Positions 5,467 to 7,594 of a stretch of 7,594 nucleotides of DNA are shown one piece after another. Each line of letters starts with the position of its first letter. The stretch's first letter is position 1. The position numbers and the translations under genes were made by a program. Under the pieces are notes generated by a model. The model saw nothing but the letters and a program-made list of their open reading frames with translations. It searched no databases and was not told the DNA's origin. The DNA is from ZCTH02-B3 sp036563895. Lineage in GTDB: Bacteria > Bacillota > Bacilli > Paenibacillales > Paenibacillaceae. The stretch lies in contig DATCLN010000194.1 in NCBI GenBank assembly GCA_036563895.1, positions 1 through 7,594 on the forward strand, in the 5' to 3' direction.

Positions 5467-6963
5467 TTAGTGCCGCAGCTGGGGCAGTTCGCCGCTTTCC
5501 TCGTCCGCGGGCCGTTCCCGCGACGCGGACAGGCCGTCCAGCCGCCCGTCCGCCGGCTTCCGTTTCGCCGGCATCCGCTCCGCCGCGGCCCAAGCCGGCA
5601 GACCGGCATAGTAGGCGTCCTGTTCCTCCGGCGCCACGAACCCGAGTTCCACGCCCACCGCCCTGGCAAGAAACGGGTCCAGCGCGCACAGGTCCGAACG
5701 GTCCACGTGCGAAAGGCTTTTTTTGCCGAGGGAGTAGCAGACGAGTTTCATCTCCTGGACCGACGCGTTGAGGAAATGGACCAGCTGCTCCGTGCCGCGG
5801 TCCGGATCGAGCCGGTCGGTCATCTTGGCGTCGTACACCACCAGGCTGGTCGGCGGTTCAAAGGGTGCCGTCTTGGCCATTTGGTCGCCGACCAGCGCCA
5901 TTATCGCCGCCGTGCCGATGTAGACCGCGTCCGCGCCCAGCGCCATCGCCTTCAGGCAATCGCCCGGCGTGATCAGTCCGCCCGCGGCGATCAGGCTCAC
6001 CCGGCCGGCCGCTCCCCTTGCGGCAAGGTAACGGGAGGCCCGGGAGACGGCGTACATGGTGGGCAGGCCGAGGTCGTCCTCGAGAATGGGCGCCGCCGCG
6101 TGGGTGCCTCCTTCCGCGCCGTCGACGGTCACGAAATCTATTCCCGCTTCCAGGGCGATGTCCAGTTCCCGTTCCAGGTGGTGGGTGGCGGCGATCTTCA
6201 GGCCGACGGGAACGCCGGTTTCCTTTTTCAGCCGGCGCACCAGCCGGATGAAGTCTTCCTTCGTGTCGACGCCGGGCAGCCGGGAGTGGATGACCGCGTC
6301 CGCCCCTTCCGGGAGGCCGAACACCTCCCGGAATTCGGGGCCGATCTTGTCGGCGGGCGTGCGCTGCGGGCTGGACCCTTGCGCACCCTGGCCGAGCTGG
6401 ATTTCAATGGCGTCCAGCCGGGAGTATTTTTCGCGGTCGTTCAGCCAGCCGCCGCGGTTGTACTGGCCGATGAGCAGGGCGGCTTCGCGCCGCTCTTCTT
6501 CCATCAGCCCCGCTTCGCCCGTGTTGGTGGCGGTGCCGACTTGGGTCGCCGCGCGGGCCAGGGCGATTTTGGCCGTTTTGCTGAGGGCGCCGCCGTACGA
6601 CATGCCCGCAATCATGATCGGGATGGCGATGCGAAGGGGCTTGTCCGCCCGCGGGCCGATGGTGACGGCGGTGTCGATGGTTTCATCGTCCGGAGTGGGA
6701 AAGCGGAACAGATGAACAGGGTTGAACAGCAGCTTTTCCCATGGGGAAAACCGCATGTAACTGCCGAGGGGACGCCCCGGAGGGAGGCCGGTTTTCGTGC
6801 GCATGGCGATCTCCACGAGCTGCACCATTCCGACCTTCCGGGACGAGGGCACCATCTCGAACAGGTTTTCCGTGTACGGATCCCGCACCAGCCGCTCGAT
6901 GGCTTTGTCCACCGCTTCGTTCGCGGCGCTGCGCATAAGGTTGCTGAGCAGTTTTTTGAACAT
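5467..6963 (-). CDS. FMN-binding glutamate-synthase-like protein (GltB central-domain homologue, YerD-like)
   Basis: This is a stand-alone relative of the FMN/synthase domain of glutamate synthase, predicted to be a cytoplasmic TIM-barrel flavoprotein. Its substrate is unknown. ATG at 6963 follows GGTGGA by about six bases and gives 498 residues, close to B. subtilis YerD. Family motifs run in order: IAGMSYGGALSKTAKIALAR (118-137), GTATNTGEAGL (143-153), IEIQLGQGAQG (187-196), VGLKIAATHHLERE (253-266), VDGAEGGTHAAP-like (280-291) and IAAGGLITPGDCLKAMALGAD (325-345), with the phosphate-binding-type YIGTAA after it. The 3Fe-4S cysteine cluster of true glutamate synthases is missing: the only Cys residues are 336, 409 and 426, not in cluster spacing. 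The ammonia-supplying glutaminase domain is also absent. The last 40 residues are a charged low-complexity tail. It is not evidently part of the germination system. Confidence 0.88.
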   Translation of the reverse strand: MFKKLLSNLMRSAANEAVDKAIERLVRDPYTENLFEMVPSSRKVGMVQLVEIAMRTKTGLPPGRPLGSYMRFSPWEKLLFNPVHLFRFPTPDDETIDTAVTIGPRADKPLRIAIPIMIAGMSYGGALSKTAKIALARAATQVGTATNTGEAGLMEEERREAALLIGQYNRGGWLNDREKYSRLDAIEIQLGQGAQGSSPQRTPADKIGPEFREVFGLPEGADAVIHSRLPGVDTKEDFIRLVRRLKKETGVPVGLKIAATHHLERELDIALEAGIDFVTVDGAEGGTHAAAPILEDDLGLPTMYAVSRASRYLAARGAAGRVSLIAAGGLITPGDCLKAMALGADAVYIGTAAIMALVGDQMAKTAPFEPPTSLVVYDAKMTDRLDPDRGTEQLVHFLNASVQEMKLVCYSLGKKSLSHVDRSDLCALDPFLARAVGVELGFVAPEEQDAYYAGLPAWAAAERMPAKRKPADGRLDGLSASRERPADEESGELPQLRH

Positions 6964-7061
6964 CGGATTCCACCCGCCGGGTTGTTTGATGCTTCCATTC
7001 TGGGTCCATTGTTCCCCGGGAGCGGGCGGAGCATGCGGCTTGGCTTGGCGGACGGAGTAAG

Positions 7062-7076
7062 CGGGACATAATCCCG
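7062..7076. other. Short inverted repeat in the promoter region of the reverse-strand gene
   Basis: CGGGA (7062-7066) and TCCCG (7072-7076) flank CATAA, forming a compact dyad that could be an operator half-site pair or an RNA hairpin in the leader. In addition GGACATA (7064-7070) is repeated inverted as TATGTCC (7101-7107). No regulator can be named. Confidence 0.3.
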
Positions 7077-7097
7077 AAAATCCCCCGCCGCGGAGGC

Positions 7098-7126
7098 TCA
7101 TATGTCCTATTTTCATATTGCGATTC
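7098..7126 (-). promoter_or_regulatory. Weak candidate promoter of the glutamate-synthase-like gene
   Basis: On the minus strand, GAATC (7126-7122), 17 bases, then CATATGA (7104-7098) matches four of five and six of seven positions of the sigma-G pattern. The patch is distinctly AT-rich, as expected of a promoter, but no clear vegetative -35/-10 pair was found and the match could be chance. It would leave a leader of about 130 nt. Confidence 0.22.
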
Positions 7127-7161
7127 CGGGGGCGTCGGACAGGTCCGGTGGCGGCACGCAA

Positions 7162-7194
7162 CAAGCCCCGGCGGGGGAGGACCACCGGGGCTTG
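7162..7194 (-). terminator. Hairpin terminator after the solute-binding protein gene
   Basis: A perfect 10-bp stem, CAAGCCCCGG (7162-7171) with CCGGGGCTTG (7185-7194), surrounds a 13-base loop. It lies 22 nt beyond the stop codon of the reverse-strand gene. On the minus strand only a poor T stretch (TGTTGCG) follows. Position and stem strength support a terminator, though the missing T run leaves doubt about efficiency. Confidence 0.6.
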
Positions 7195-7216
7195 CCCGAA
7201 TAGCCTGGAGGCAGGA

Positions 7217-7594
7217 TCAGGATCTGAAGACGTTCCCGGCTTCCTGGAAGAAGCCGTCCACCGCCTGCTGGACGCTCATGCGGCCGAAGGCCAGCTGCTC
7301 CAGGTACTTCTTGTAGAGCGTGAAGATTTCGGCCGCGCCCTGCGGACGGTAGTCGGTCGGCGGCACGTCGGGCGAAATCGTTTCCATATGTTCGATCGCC
7401 TTGATGTCCATGGGATGCAGGTTGGGCTTGAGCGCTTCGCGAATCTTCGACGAACCGGGAATGCCGTTTTCCAGGGCGTAGATTTTTTGCGCGTCGACGT
7501 CGTTCACGAACCAGCTGATCAGCTTGGCCGCCTCATCCTTGTGCGGTGAGTTCTTGTTGATGACCCAGGAGGGCGCCTGCAGGTTTTCGCCGCT
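7217..7594 (-). CDS. Extracellular solute-binding protein of an ABC transporter, C-terminal part (partial)
   Basis: The reading frame enters from the right edge and gives the last 125 residues of a family 1-type extracellular binding protein, the lipoprotein that captures a solute, usually a sugar or oligosaccharide, for an ABC importer. The pattern APSWVINKNSPHKDEAAKLI, then SWFVNDVDAQK and ALENGIPGSSKIREAL, is typical of the C-terminal lobe, where a 'G-x-P-x-S-S' turn follows the helix of a 'FVND' segment. The final helix carries SVQQAVDGFFQEAGNVFRS before TGA. The N-terminus, lipobox and permease genes lie outside the window, so the substrate cannot be inferred. Confidence 0.88.
   Translation of the reverse strand, partial: SGENLQAPSWVINKNSPHKDEAAKLISWFVNDVDAQKIYALENGIPGSSKIREALKPNLHPMDIKAIEHMETISPDVPPTDYRPQGAAEIFTLYKKYLEQLAFGRMSVQQAVDGFFQEAGNVFRS

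Noticed and set aside
5470..7071. 533-codon forward frame opposite the glutamate-synthase-like gene
   Set aside because: The reverse strand encodes an intact, well-conserved flavoprotein. The forward frame is its GC-rich shadow.

Overview
The window looks like chromosome from a GC-rich, endospore-forming member of the Firmicutes. Paenibacillaceae (Paenibacillus, Cohnella or Thermobacillus type) is the best guess. The evidence is a complete GerA-type germinant receptor operon, a GC-rich background with GC-rich third codon positions, GTG and TTG starts, Gram-positive Shine-Dalgarno sites, and sigma-G-like promoters. The genus is inference.

Layout. Positions 1-83 hold the probable last codons of an upstream gene and a strong intrinsic terminator. 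Positions 84-632 carry no convincing gene. They hold three unrelated short tandem repeats (periods 26, 23 and 30 bp) and an AT-richer patch with a candidate forespore promoter. Positions 633-4750 form a tight forward operon: gerA-type, gerC-type lipoprotein, gerB-type permease, then a 71-residue two-helix membrane protein that fits the small 'D' subunit described for some germinant receptors. The order is A-C-B-D with gaps of 4 to 13 nt. Positions 4957-5313 encode a small J-domain-like protein with no HPD motif and one C-terminal membrane helix. About 110 nt upstream of its start lies an exact match to the sigma-G consensus (GCATG, 18 nt, CATGTTA). The forward block ends at 5313.

On the reverse strand are a stand-alone glutamate-synthase-like FMN protein (YerD-like, 6963 to 5467), which meets the forward block tail to tail through a terminator hairpin, and the C-terminal end of an ABC-transporter solute-binding protein (7594 to 7217) with its own hairpin.

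How the genes work together. The A, B and C proteins would form a nutrient-sensing receptor in the spore inner membrane, with the small fourth protein as modulator. The J-like protein has its own forespore-type promoter, so it probably belongs to the same late-sporulation or germination programme, although its function is unknown. The two reverse-strand genes look metabolic or transport-related and not part of the germination block. Points most worth checking are the D-subunit candidate, the HPD-less J-like membrane protein with its near-ideal sigma-G promoter, a GerC that lacks a conserved stretch near its C-terminus, and the repeat-rich upstream region.
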